Assembly: GCF_041435015.1 (NCBI RefSeq)
Contig: NZ_CP107989.1
Span: forward strand, 682,001-746,000
Direction: 5' to 3'
Source of the DNA: Streptomyces canus
GTDB lineage: Bacteria; Actinomycetota; Actinomycetes; Streptomycetales; Streptomycetaceae
DNA length: 64,000 bases
Below the pieces are notes generated by a model that was not told the DNA's origin, searched no databases, and saw only the letters and a list, made by a program, of their open reading frames with translations. Below are positions 50,052 through 58,152 of the stretch, piece by piece. Every line of letters starts with the position of its first letter. Positions within the stretch are counted from its first letter, which is position 1. The position numbers and the translations under genes are program-made.

Positions 50052-50207
50052 ATCGGGTTCTTGGTCTGCTTGATGCAGCCCTACGCGACCTCCGGCACGG
50101 GCAACGTCTCCATCGACGTCGACGACACGATCTCCAAGAAGCTCGCCGTGTACTGGGGCGGGCTGGCTCAGGAGGGAGTCATCGGCGTCGAGCCGGACTT
50201 CACCGAA
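50052..50207 (+). pseudogene. Fragment of a sugar-binding protein gene
   Basis: About 50 codons read NVSIDVDDTISKKLAVYWGG and then LAQEGVIGVEPDFT, which resembles the mid-region of family 1 sugar-binding lipoproteins (a conserved pattern of SKK-V-A-YW-G-LV--G-V---P-FT). No start, signal or remainder is present. The following 120 bases hold a further protein-like minus-strand piece (AFLMHKADPEVYLTNLAGNE) that I cannot name. The stretch is a patchwork of deletion remnants. Confidence 0.5.
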
Positions 50208-50333
50208 GTGGCGCCCGCCTGCCAGAGCAGGCCGTGCCAGGCGGCTGCCTCGTTGCCGGCCAGGTTGGTCAGGTAGACCTCCGGGTCGGCCTTGTGCATG
50301 AGGAATGCCCTGAGCAGCGTGGTTCCGAACAAT

Positions 50334-50349
50334 TGAAGCGCTTCGACGC
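50334..50349. promoter_or_regulatory. LacI-type operator, copy 1
   Basis: TGAAGCGCTTCGACGC contains the palindrome GAAGCGCTTC, a typical LacI-family half-site pair. An identical 16-mer lies exactly 120 bases further right. The spacing and the low GC between them suggest a repressed promoter for the galactosidase genes. Confidence 0.65.
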
Positions 50350-50453
50350 AGCCATCGTTCCCTTGAGGGTGTCAATGTCCAGGCAATATGAAAGTTTCTT
50401 CGCGTTGCTCCTCTTGTTTAGCGAGAAACATGTCATTAACGTTCCCCGCCAGG

Positions 50454-50469
50454 TGAAGCGCTTCGACGC
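50454..50469. promoter_or_regulatory. LacI-type operator, copy 2
   Basis: TGAAGCGCTTCGACGC, identical to the copy at 50334, 32 bases before the next start codon. Two operators 120 bases apart could allow looping by a tetrameric LacI-type repressor. No such regulator gene is in the window. Confidence 0.65.
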
Positions 50470-50500
50470 GCTTCGATCCGCCGATGGGAAGCGCCGCGTC

Positions 50501-51166
50501 ATGACCAACGAGTGGAACCGGAGAGGCTTCGTCGGCACAACGGCCGCCGTGGCCGAAGCCGCTGCGATGGCCCGCTCCCTGCGGAAGGCGCTGCCCGTCC
50601 ACGCACTCCACCCGCCGACCTGGCGGAACGCACACGTCAGCGTCGGACAACTGCCCGGCTCCCAGCTCGCGGACCCGACGACCTACCTGTCCGGCGGCGA
50701 GATCAAGAAGTATCGCCACCCCGCTGCCTCCCCCACCGGCGTCCGGCGGGTCGGCGCCTGGGGCGACAAGCCGTACGGCATGCCGGACCCAGCCACCTGG
50801 TTCGCCATGGTCGGCACCGCCATCCACCGGCACGACATCCTGGAGCCCCGGGGCATCGCGCCCTACGACGTGACCTCCGCCGACGATCTCACCGACCGTC
50901 CCGGCACCACCGGCTCCGCGGTGCAGAACGAGGGAGCGATCGGACCACTGTTCAGCCTGCCGCGCAGCAGTCGACGGTCGGTGCCCGAGTACGCCTCGGT
51001 CGTCGTCCTGTGCCCGGCGCAACTGGCCGAGCAGCACACTCCCGCCCTCACCACCGCGCCGCGGAGCGAGCAGCCGGATGACGAACAGGCGCTGCCCACA
51101 TTCCTGGTGACGGTACGTCAGAGCACTGACTCCCCCAAGTCCCCTGTTCCGAAGGACCAGCCATGA
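50501..51166 (+). CDS. Uncertain ORF with twin-arginine-like start, before the beta-galactosidase gene
   Basis: A 221-codon ORF that begins MTNEWNRRGFVGTTAAVAEAAAMA, like a twin-arginine signal, but then lacks a recognisable domain. Composition after about residue 35 is irregular. It overlaps the GH42 start by four bases and follows the LacI-type operators, so it is transcribed with the galactosidases if transcribed at all. It may be a gene scarred by deletion: a signal-peptide start fused to unrelated sequence. I cannot assign a function. Confidence 0.4.
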   Translation: MTNEWNRRGFVGTTAAVAEAAAMARSLRKALPVHALHPPTWRNAHVSVGQLPGSQLADPTTYLSGGEIKKYRHPAASPTGVRRVGAWGDKPYGMPDPATWFAMVGTAIHRHDILEPRGIAPYDVTSADDLTDRPGTTGSAVQNEGAIGPLFSLPRSSRRSVPEYASVVVLCPAQLAEQHTPALTTAPRSEQPDDEQALPTFLVTVRQSTDSPKSPVPKDQP

Positions 51167-53148
51167 CCTCGCGCAGCCTCACCGACCGCCTGGGCGGACT
51201 CGCCTACGGCGGTGACTACAACCCCGAGCAGTGGGACGAAGCGGTCTGGAAGGAGGACGACGAGCTGATGCGCCGAGCCAGGGTCAACCTGGCCACCGTC
51301 GGCGTCTTCTCCTGGGCCCTGCTGGAACCGGAGGAGGGCCGCTACGACTTCGCCTGGCTGGACGCCCACCTCGACCGGCTCCACGCGAACGGGGTCGCCG
51401 TCGACCTGGCCACCCCCACCGCCTCCCCACCGCCCTGGTTCACCCTGGCCCACCCGGACGCACTGATGGTCCAGCCCGACGGCACCCGTCTCGTCCACGG
51501 CAGTCGGGACACGTACTGCCTCACCGCGCCCGCGTACCGGAACGCTGCCCGTCGGATCGCCACGGTGCTCGCCGACCGCTACGGCGACCACCCGGCCCTC
51601 GCGCTGTGGCACGTGCACAACGAGTACGCCACGCTGTGCTACTGCGACCACACGGCCGCCGCCTTCCGGGTGTGGCTCCGCGCCCGCCACGGCTCGCTGG
51701 ACGCCCTCAACGAGGCCTGGGGAACGGCCTTCTGGAGCCAGCACTACACCTCCTGGGAACAGGTACTGCCGCCGCGTGCCACGAACTGGCACAAGAACCC
51801 CGGCCAGGAGCTGGACTTCCGCCGCTTCTGGGCCGACGAGGTCACCGCCGCCTACTGCGAGCAGCGGGACGCGGTCCGCGCGTACAGCGACCGGCCGGTG
51901 ACGACCAACCTGATGCTGCCCGCGTACCAGAACATCGACCTGTGGGCCCTCGCCCGTGAACTCGACGTGGTCACCTGCGACCAGTACCCCAGTTCACCCG
52001 GCGTGGACGCCGCCGCCGACGTCGCCTTCCACGCCGACCGCGCCCGCTCGCTGGGCGGTGGCCGCCCCTGGCTGCTGATGGAGCAGGGCACCAGCACCGT
52101 GTACGACGGCGACCGGGTCCTCGCCAAGGAGCCTGGGGACATCCTGCGCCACACCCTCGGTCACATCGCGCGCGGTTCGGAGGGCGCCCTCTTCTTCCAG
52201 TGGCGGCAGTCCCGGGCCGGCGCCGAGACCTGGCACTCGGCGATGGTGCCGCACGCAGGGCCCCACAGCCGGATCTTCCGCGAGGTCACACAGACCGGAG
52301 AGGCGGTCGCCCGCCTCGGCGAGCTGGCGGGGTCGACGGTCTCCGCGCCGGTCGCCGTCCTGCACGACCCGGACGCCTGGTGGGCACTCGGCGTGGACGG
52401 CCTGCCCTCCACAGAGCTCGGCTACCACGCGGCACTCGCCCGGGCCCACCGGGCGCTGTGGGACTCAGGAGTCACGGCCGACTTCGCCCACCCCGCACAC
52501 GAGTTGAGCGGCTACCCGCTCGTCATCGCCCCGGCCCTGTTCCTGCTCTCCGACGGATCCGCCGAGAACCTGCGCCGCTACGTCGCCGGCGGCGGAACAC
52601 TCCTCGTCCAGCACGCGAGCGGCTACGTGGACGAGCGCCTCCACGCCCGCCTCGGCGGCTATCCCGCCGCTCCCCTGCGCGAGGCGCTGGGCATCCGCGT
52701 CGAGGAGTACCGGCCACTGCGGCGCGACGAGCGGATCACGTTGTCGGACGGCACGCAGGGCACCGCCTGGAGCGAGGCCCTGCACGCCGAGAGCGCCGTG
52801 ACTCTCGCCACCTACACCCACGGGATGCTCGCGGGCAGCCCGGCGGTGACCCGGAACGCCTTCGGCACCGGGCACGGGTGGTATCTCTCGACCCGCCTCG
52901 ACGACGCAGGCTACGGCGCACTGGTCGCCCGGCTGCTCGGCGAGACCGGAGTGGGCCCCGAGACGCCGGGACTGTCCCCGCACGTCGAGGCCGTCACCCG
53001 GCATGCCGCGGACGGCCGCCGCTGGCGCTTCCTGATCAACCACGGCACCGAGTCCGCACTCCTGCCCGAGCCCGCCCACGACCTGCTCACGGGCGGCACG
53101 GTCGCCGAACTGGCCGCCGGCGGCAGCGCCGTACTCCGTATCGCCTGA
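51163..53148 (+). CDS. GH42 beta-galactosidase
   Basis: A 661-residue cytoplasmic glycosidase. Domain A opens YGGDYNPEQWDEAVW at 15-29. The acid/base Glu154 is in LWHVHNEYAT and the nucleophile Glu307 in LLMEQGTS. Domain B (trimerisation) and a C-terminal beta domain follow, and length matches the family. It hydrolyses terminal beta-galactosides such as galacto-oligosaccharides. AAGGA is six bases before the ATG. Two LacI-type operators lie upstream and the alpha-galactosidase gene follows after 38 bases. Confidence 0.92.
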   Translation: MTSRSLTDRLGGLAYGGDYNPEQWDEAVWKEDDELMRRARVNLATVGVFSWALLEPEEGRYDFAWLDAHLDRLHANGVAVDLATPTASPPPWFTLAHPDALMVQPDGTRLVHGSRDTYCLTAPAYRNAARRIATVLADRYGDHPALALWHVHNEYATLCYCDHTAAAFRVWLRARHGSLDALNEAWGTAFWSQHYTSWEQVLPPRATNWHKNPGQELDFRRFWADEVTAAYCEQRDAVRAYSDRPVTTNLMLPAYQNIDLWALARELDVVTCDQYPSSPGVDAAADVAFHADRARSLGGGRPWLLMEQGTSTVYDGDRVLAKEPGDILRHTLGHIARGSEGALFFQWRQSRAGAETWHSAMVPHAGPHSRIFREVTQTGEAVARLGELAGSTVSAPVAVLHDPDAWWALGVDGLPSTELGYHAALARAHRALWDSGVTADFAHPAHELSGYPLVIAPALFLLSDGSAENLRRYVAGGGTLLVQHASGYVDERLHARLGGYPAAPLREALGIRVEEYRPLRRDERITLSDGTQGTAWSEALHAESAVTLATYTHGMLAGSPAVTRNAFGTGHGWYLSTRLDDAGYGALVARLLGETGVGPETPGLSPHVEAVTRHAADGRRWRFLINHGTESALLPEPAHDLLTGGTVAELAAGGSAVLRIA

Positions 53149-53186
53149 GCACGGCCTCCCTCCTCCCTCTCTTCGGAAAGGCAACA

Positions 53187-55325
53187 ATGACCAGCGCACC
53201 TCAGTTCGTCCGATGGGGCCACCGGGACCTGGAGGCCGAGATCGTCGTCGGTGAGGACGGCGTCGCCCGTCTCACCCGTCTCGGCCTGCCCGGCGGACTG
53301 CCTCCCGAGCGGCGGTCGTGGCCTGCGCTGCCCCTGGTGGAGGTGACGGCGGCGGGCCACGGCCGCGCCTGGTCGGGCGGGCGCCTCATCGACTCGTACA
53401 TCGGCGGGCGGCTGCGTCATCGCGCGCACCGTGCGACCCGCGACGGCGACTGGCATGTGCTCACCGTCGAACTCCACGACCCGGAGACCGGGCTGGTCGC
53501 CGAGGTGACCTACCGCTCGCCGGACGGAGTGCCCGTACTGCGCAGTGAGGTGGTCGTGCGCAACGAGGGGGCGGCCACCCTGCACCTGGAGTCCGTCTCC
53601 TCCCTCGTCGTCGGTCCCCTCGCCGACGGTCCGGAGGCCATCGACGGCGCCGACCTGCTGTGGGCCGAGAACGACTGGGTCGCCGAATGCCGTTGGCAGC
53701 GCCGGCCGATGCGGGTGACGTCGCCCGCCCTCGCCGGCCGCGTGGTCTTCGACAACGGCAAGGGCGAGTTCAGCCAGACCGGTCGGGGTGTGTGGTCGAG
53801 CTGCGGCCGGCTGCCCATGGGCGGCCTGACCGACCGTAGCCCGGGCCGCACGTGGCTGTGGCAGATCGAGCACAACGGAGGCGGCTGGCACGGGGAGTGC
53901 GGCGAGCGCGACACGCTGGCCTACCTCGCCCTGTTCGGCCCGACCGACACCCACCACGGTTGGCGGCATCCACTGGAGCCGGGCGCGGAGTTCCGCACCG
54001 TGCCCGTCGCCCTCGCGTTCAGCGACGCCGGGGGCCCGGACGAGGCTTTCGCCGCGCTCACCCGCTATCGCCGGGCCGCCCGCCGCCCGCACGCCGACCA
54101 CCTGCGGCTCCCCGTCATCTTCAACGACTACATGAACTGCCTGATGGGCGACCCCACCACCGAGAAGCTGCTGCCGCACATCGACGCGGCGGCCGACGCG
54201 GGCGCGGAGTACTTCGTCATCGACGCAGGCTGGTACGACGGCGAGGACGGCGGCTGGTGGGACAGCGTAGGAGCCTGGGAGCCGTCCGCGTCCCGGTTCC
54301 CCGGCGAGCGCGGGATCCACGAGGTGCTGGACCGCATCCGGGAGCGCGGCATGGTGCCCGGCCTGTGGCTGGAGCCGGAGGTCATCGGCGTAAGCAGTCC
54401 CATGGTCACGTCCCTTCCGGACGAGGCGTTCTTCCGCCGGGACGGCGTCCGCGTGACCGAGACCGGCCGGCACCACCTGGACCTGCGCCACCCCGCCGCC
54501 CGTACCCACCTGGACCAGGTCGTGGACCGCCTGGTCGGCGAGTGGGGCGTCGGCTACCTCAAACTCGACCACAACATCGACCCCGGCTCCGGCACCAGCG
54601 CCCACCCCGGCGAGACCCCCGGCGCCGGACTGCTCGGCCACAACCGGGCGCACCTCGACTGGCTCGACGGCATCCTCGACCGCTACCCCCACCTCGTGGT
54701 GGAGAACTGCGCCTCCGGCGGCATGCGCTGGGACCACGCCCTGCTGTCCCGGCTGCAACTGCAGTCCACCAGCGACCAGCAGAACCTCCACCTCTACGCC
54801 CCCATCGCGGCCTCCGCACCCACCGCCGCCACCCCCGAACAGGGCGCCGTATGGGCCTACCCCCAGCCGGAGGACTCCCTCGACGAGGTGGCCTTCACCA
54901 TGGCCAACGCCCTCCTCGGCCGCATCCACCTCTCCGGCCGCATTCCCGAACTCGAGCCGACGGCCCGCGCCCTGGTCCACGAGGCCGTCACCGTGTACAA
55001 GGCCATCCGGACCGACCTGGCCCAGGCCGTCCCCGCGTGGCCGCTGGGCCTGCCGGCCTGGGACGACCCGTGGCTCGCCCTGGCGCTCCACACCCCGGAC
55101 ACCACGTATCTCACGGTCTGGCGCCGGCCGGGTGCGGAGACCACCACGACCCTCCCGCTGTCTCATCTGCACGGCTGCGCGGCCAGGGTCGACGTGCTCT
55201 ATCCCGCAGCGAGCCAGGCCGTCGCCTCCTGGCACCCGGACACCGCCGACCTCGCCCTCACGCTGCCGGCGGCCCCCTCCGCGGTGCTCCTCCGCCTCGC
55301 CCACGTGGCATCGGACCCCCCGTGA
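53187..55325 (+). CDS. GH36 alpha-galactosidase
   Basis: A 712-residue cytoplasmic enzyme. The N-terminal beta-supersandwich spans about 1-300, then a TIM barrel with FNDYMNCLMGDPTTEKLLPHI and EYFVIDAGWYDGE. The nucleophile Asp461 lies in YLKLDHN, and Asp516 in ASGGMRWDHA fits the acid/base. It removes alpha-galactosyl units from oligosaccharides of the raffinose or galactomannan type. GGAAAG precedes the ATG. With GH42 it forms a galactoside-using pair. Confidence 0.9.
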   Translation: MTSAPQFVRWGHRDLEAEIVVGEDGVARLTRLGLPGGLPPERRSWPALPLVEVTAAGHGRAWSGGRLIDSYIGGRLRHRAHRATRDGDWHVLTVELHDPETGLVAEVTYRSPDGVPVLRSEVVVRNEGAATLHLESVSSLVVGPLADGPEAIDGADLLWAENDWVAECRWQRRPMRVTSPALAGRVVFDNGKGEFSQTGRGVWSSCGRLPMGGLTDRSPGRTWLWQIEHNGGGWHGECGERDTLAYLALFGPTDTHHGWRHPLEPGAEFRTVPVALAFSDAGGPDEAFAALTRYRRAARRPHADHLRLPVIFNDYMNCLMGDPTTEKLLPHIDAAADAGAEYFVIDAGWYDGEDGGWWDSVGAWEPSASRFPGERGIHEVLDRIRERGMVPGLWLEPEVIGVSSPMVTSLPDEAFFRRDGVRVTETGRHHLDLRHPAARTHLDQVVDRLVGEWGVGYLKLDHNIDPGSGTSAHPGETPGAGLLGHNRAHLDWLDGILDRYPHLVVENCASGGMRWDHALLSRLQLQSTSDQQNLHLYAPIAASAPTAATPEQGAVWAYPQPEDSLDEVAFTMANALLGRIHLSGRIPELEPTARALVHEAVTVYKAIRTDLAQAVPAWPLGLPAWDDPWLALALHTPDTTYLTVWRRPGAETTTTLPLSHLHGCAARVDVLYPAASQAVASWHPDTADLALTLPAAPSAVLLRLAHVASDPP

Positions 55326-55334
55326 TCGCGCGAG

Positions 55335-55538
55335 GTGCGCATCCTCGGCCCCGTCGGAACGCTGCGCACGGTCCCGGGATCACGGTCCGTGCCCGCCGGT
55401 CCCGACCTCCTCACCCTCGGCATCGAGGAGCCTGACGGCACCTTCATCACCTCTCTCGGCGCTCTCGACGGCCGCTGCCTGTCGACCGAGGTGGCCGGCG
55501 GCTTCACCGCACGGGTCATCGCGGCCGGCGCGTACTGA
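55335..55538 (+). pseudogene. 3' fragment of a GH43-type glycosidase gene
   Basis: 67 codons encode the C-terminal beta-sandwich end of GH43 beta-xylosidase/arabinofuranosidase enzymes: SVPAGPDLLTLGIEEPDGTF and then LDGRCLSTEVAGGFTARVIA. The 450 or so upstream residues, including the five-bladed propeller, are gone. It starts eight bases after the GH36 stop, which implies a deletion joined it there. Confidence 0.7.
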
Positions 55539-55597
55539 CTTGATCGCCCTTCCCCCCACGGGCGGAACGTCCGCTCGCCAACAGAGAAGGATCGAAG

Positions 55598-56538
55598 ATG
55601 AAGGGAACGCACTCCCCCACCGGCCGCCGCAGAAGCGGCCCCGGCCGGCTGCTCGGCCTCGTGGTGGCGCTGATCGCCACGGTCGGGCTGACCAGCACCG
55701 CCGCCTTCGCGGCACCGGCCCACAAGGACGCGTCCGCGGCACTCGGCTCCAAGGCACTCACCCCCATGAGCGCCGTGGCCGCGATGCAGCCCAGCTGGAA
55801 CCTGGGCAACAGCCTGGACGCCATCCCCGACGAGACGTCCTGGGGCAACCCCGCGGTCACCAAAACCCTGTTGGACACCATCAAGGCCCAGGGCTTCCGC
55901 AGCGTCCGCATTCCCGTCACCTGGTCGGGACACCAGTCCGCCACGGCCCCGTACACGATCGACGCGGCCTGGATGAACCGCGTCAAGCAGAAGGCCCCCG
56001 GCCGTCCCGCCTCCGCGTCGTCCCGCCCCGCACCGCCCAGGGTGGCGTACGCCGGCGCCTCGGCCCGGCAGCTACTGAAGGCCATGACCGATGTACCGGC
56101 CGCCGTCATGGACCGGCGCAACAACGTCCTTGCCTGGAACCACCTGGGTCACGCCCTGCTCGCCGGACACCTGGCGCCCGAGGCCCCCGACGGGCCCGGC
56201 GACCGCCCCAACCTGACCCGGATTCTCTTCCTGGACGAGCGGTACCGGGAGTTGTACGCGAACTGGGCCGACCAGGCCGGACTCGCCGTGGCCGCCCTGC
56301 GTCTGGTCGCCGGCCCGCCATCCCGACGACCGCTCGCCGGCCGAGTTCATCGGCCAACTCACCATGCGCAGCGATGAGTTCGCCTCTCTGTGGGCCCAGC
56401 ACCCGGTGCGCGCCTGCACCTCCGGGGTGAAGCACCTGCGTCACCCGCTGGTCGGTGCGATGGAACTCAGCTTCGAGAATCTCGTCATCCCGGGCACCTC
56501 GGGCCGGCGCATGATCGCCTACACGGCCGAGCCCGGCG
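55598..56538 (+). pseudogene. Chimeric remnant: GH5 cellulase 5' part fused to MmyB-type regulator 3' part
   Basis: Codons 1-131 encode a signal peptide (ends near AFA-A) and the start of a GH5 endoglucanase: PSWNLGNSLDAIPDETSWGNP and FRSVRIPVTWSGHQ. At about 55990, after MNRVKQ, the sequence changes to the C-terminal ligand domain of MmyB-like XRE regulators: LLKAMTDVPAAVMDRRNNVL, NLTRILFLDERYRELYANW. One extra C near 56314-56316 shifts the frame; the MmyB match then continues in the other frame (LTMRSDEFASLWAQHPVRA, FENLVIP, YTAEPG). Both parents are inactive. The joint suggests a deletion of the intervening DNA followed by drift. Confidence 0.8.
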
Positions 56539-56549
56539 ACACGATGACG

Positions 56550-56580
56550 CCGGCCCCGCTCGGACGCCGAGCGGGGCCGG
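56550..56580 (+). terminator. Terminator after the MmyB remnant
   Basis: A perfect 14-base-pair stem, CCGGCCCCGCTCGG and its complement, with a three-base loop ACG. It follows the end of MmyB similarity and probably ended the ancestral regulator transcript. Confidence 0.75.
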
Positions 56581-56844
56581 TGTTGGCGTGGACCTACCGC
56601 GCCGTAGTCACGGGAGGTGGCAGGTTGGTTGCCGAGAAGTCGTGGTCGTCAAACGCATGCGCGCTGCCGGAGGTTCCGTACGCCCCTCCCGTCCGGGCTT
56701 CTTGGTCCCCCCTGCGCGGTGTGCGAGGCGGTGGTCGCCGACCGCGATCGGCGACCACCGCTTGTTGGTGTCGGTGGCGCAGGCCTTCTGGTTCGATGAT
56801 CGCCACGTCACCACCCGCAAGGCGCCGTTCGTTGACAGTCGCGG
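56581..56844. other. Gap with one strong hairpin
   Basis: No credible gene. Bases 56729-56760 form a perfect 13-base-pair stem (CGGTGGTCGCCGA and its complement) with a six-base loop. It may be a terminator for the leftward small gene at 56845. Protein-like fragments around it (FWFDDRHVTTRKAPFVDSRG on the plus strand) have no recognised family. Confidence 0.4.
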
Positions 56845-57000
56845 TCACCAATAGTGGCGTCGGCCGGCGACGGCGTGCCCCATGGACCCCATCAGCCAGA
56901 ACACGGCGCCCACCACGGCCAGGATGATGCCGAGGGTCCACAAGATCGATATGCCGGTGAGGAAACCGACGACAAGCAGAATGATGCCGAGCGCGATCAT
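56845..57000 (-). CDS. DUF6131 small membrane protein
   Basis: A 51-residue protein with two hydrophobic helices, MIALGIILLVVGFLTGI and LWTLGIILAVVGAVFWLMG, ending GHAVAGRRHYW. This layout, with a GRRHYW end, matches the DUF6131 family of actinobacteria. AGGAGG lies six bases upstream of the ATG at 57000. The function is unknown. Confidence 0.75.
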   Translation of the reverse strand: MIALGIILLVVGFLTGISILWTLGIILAVVGAVFWLMGSMGHAVAGRRHYW

Positions 57001-57176
57001 GACGTACCTCCTGGCGTGAGCCGATGTGTTACCGCCCGAGTGCCCCGAACCGGCAACCTCACCCCACCTCGCCGAGCAAGAAGCAACTGCCGACGGGACT
57101 TTGGGCAGGAACCACCTCGCCGTACAGCTCGCCAACCTCCTGATGCACAGCACTTCCGCATCCAGACCTTGCCTGG

Positions 57177-57217
57177 CCTATCGAATGTCGATAGGTTTCC
57201 ATCGTGATTCGATGGAA
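57177..57217. promoter_or_regulatory. Two adjacent inverted repeats before the DUF2975/XRE pair
   Basis: CCTATCGA-ATG-TCGATAGG at 57177-57195 and TTCCATCG-TGATT-CGATGGAA at 57197-57217 each have perfect eight-base arms. The second runs into the ribosome binding site of the DUF2975 gene. They may be operators for the adjacent small XRE protein or an RNA structure that controls translation. Confidence 0.55.
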
Positions 57218-57226
57218 GGACAGGGC

Positions 57227-57718
57227 ATGGGAAAGCTGACCGTGGGTGCGCTGCGTGTCGTGCTCGTGGTGGTGCTCGCCGGGACCGTGTCGGTACAGGC
57301 GTTGATGGCGTGGACCTTGGTCAGCGGGAACGACCCGGAGGACGGGTCGCTCCCGCTGACCGCACTGCGCGTGATCACGATCCTGGGCATGGTGTCGGTC
57401 CAGGTCGCCGCGTTCTGCGTGGGGCGGCTGGTGACGATGGTGCGACGCGGCACCGTGTTCTCCCACGACGCCTTCCGGTACGTGGACGGCGTGATCGGCG
57501 CGATCGTGGCGGCCGCCCTCGTGTGGTTCGCGGTCACCATCGTCAATGCGCCGGGCCAGCGGGACGACCCGGGCGTCACCGTCATCATGGGCGGCATCGG
57601 CGTAGCCATCCTGGGGGTCGCGCTCATCGTGCTCGTCCTGCGGATGCTGCTCGCCCAGGCCGTCGCTCGCGACGTCGAAGCGGCGCAGATGCAGGCCGAG
57701 TTGGACGAGGTGATCTGA
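57227..57718 (+). CDS. DUF2975 four-helix membrane protein
   Basis: A 163-residue protein with four hydrophobic segments (about 8-28, 45-68, 88-108 and 122-145). RVITILGMVSVQVAAFCVGRLVTMVRRGTVFSHDAFRYVDGV is typical of DUF2975. I chose ATG 57227 because GGAAGGA lies about six bases upstream. Its TGA overlaps the ATG of a small XRE gene; this gene pair is widespread and its role is unknown. Confidence 0.78.
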   Translation: MGKLTVGALRVVLVVVLAGTVSVQALMAWTLVSGNDPEDGSLPLTALRVITILGMVSVQVAAFCVGRLVTMVRRGTVFSHDAFRYVDGVIGAIVAAALVWFAVTIVNAPGQRDDPGVTVIMGGIGVAILGVALIVLVLRMLLAQAVARDVEAAQMQAELDEVI

Positions 57719-57939
57719 TGCCGATCACCGTCGACATCGACGTGATGCTGGCCAGGCGGAAGATGTCCGTGGGCGAGCTCGCGGACCGTGTGGGGATCAC
57801 GCCCGCCAACCTGGCGGTACTCAAGAACGGCCGCGCCAAGGCGGTGCGCTTCGCGACGCTCGCCGCGCTCTGCGAGGTACTGAAATGCCAGCCGGGCGAC
57901 CTGCTGCGGTGGGAGGCCGAGGACGCCGCGAGCGGATGA
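57718..57939 (+). CDS. Small XRE-family (YozG-like) regulator
   Basis: A 73-residue helix-turn-helix protein: VMLARRKMSVGELADRVGITPANLAVLKNGRAKAVRFATLAALCEVLKCQPGDLLRW. It is little more than the DNA-binding domain, as usual for the partner of DUF2975 proteins. It overlaps that gene by one base and may bind the inverted repeats at 57177. Confidence 0.82.
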   Translation: MPITVDIDVMLARRKMSVGELADRVGITPANLAVLKNGRAKAVRFATLAALCEVLKCQPGDLLRWEAEDAASG

Positions 57940-58152
57940 CGTGCGCGAGGGTGGGCGGGGGAACACCTGACACCACCAGTCCGTGACACATCACCTGGAC
58001 CGCCTGCGCGCCCGGACGGTCCTGACGATAGTGATGGGCTGCGCCGGTTTCGTCCTGACTGCGGTCGGCGAGGCCCGTCGCGGCGCACTCGGGGCGCCCA
58101 CCCACGGGGCTGTAGTCAATGAGCAGAAACTACACCCAGGGGTGACAGCCCC

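Noticed and set aside
56594..56941. Minus-strand ORF near 56700 as a transposase remnant
   Set aside because: The sequence has no DDE-type motif or terminal repeats. The hairpin at 56729 alone is not evidence for an insertion sequence.
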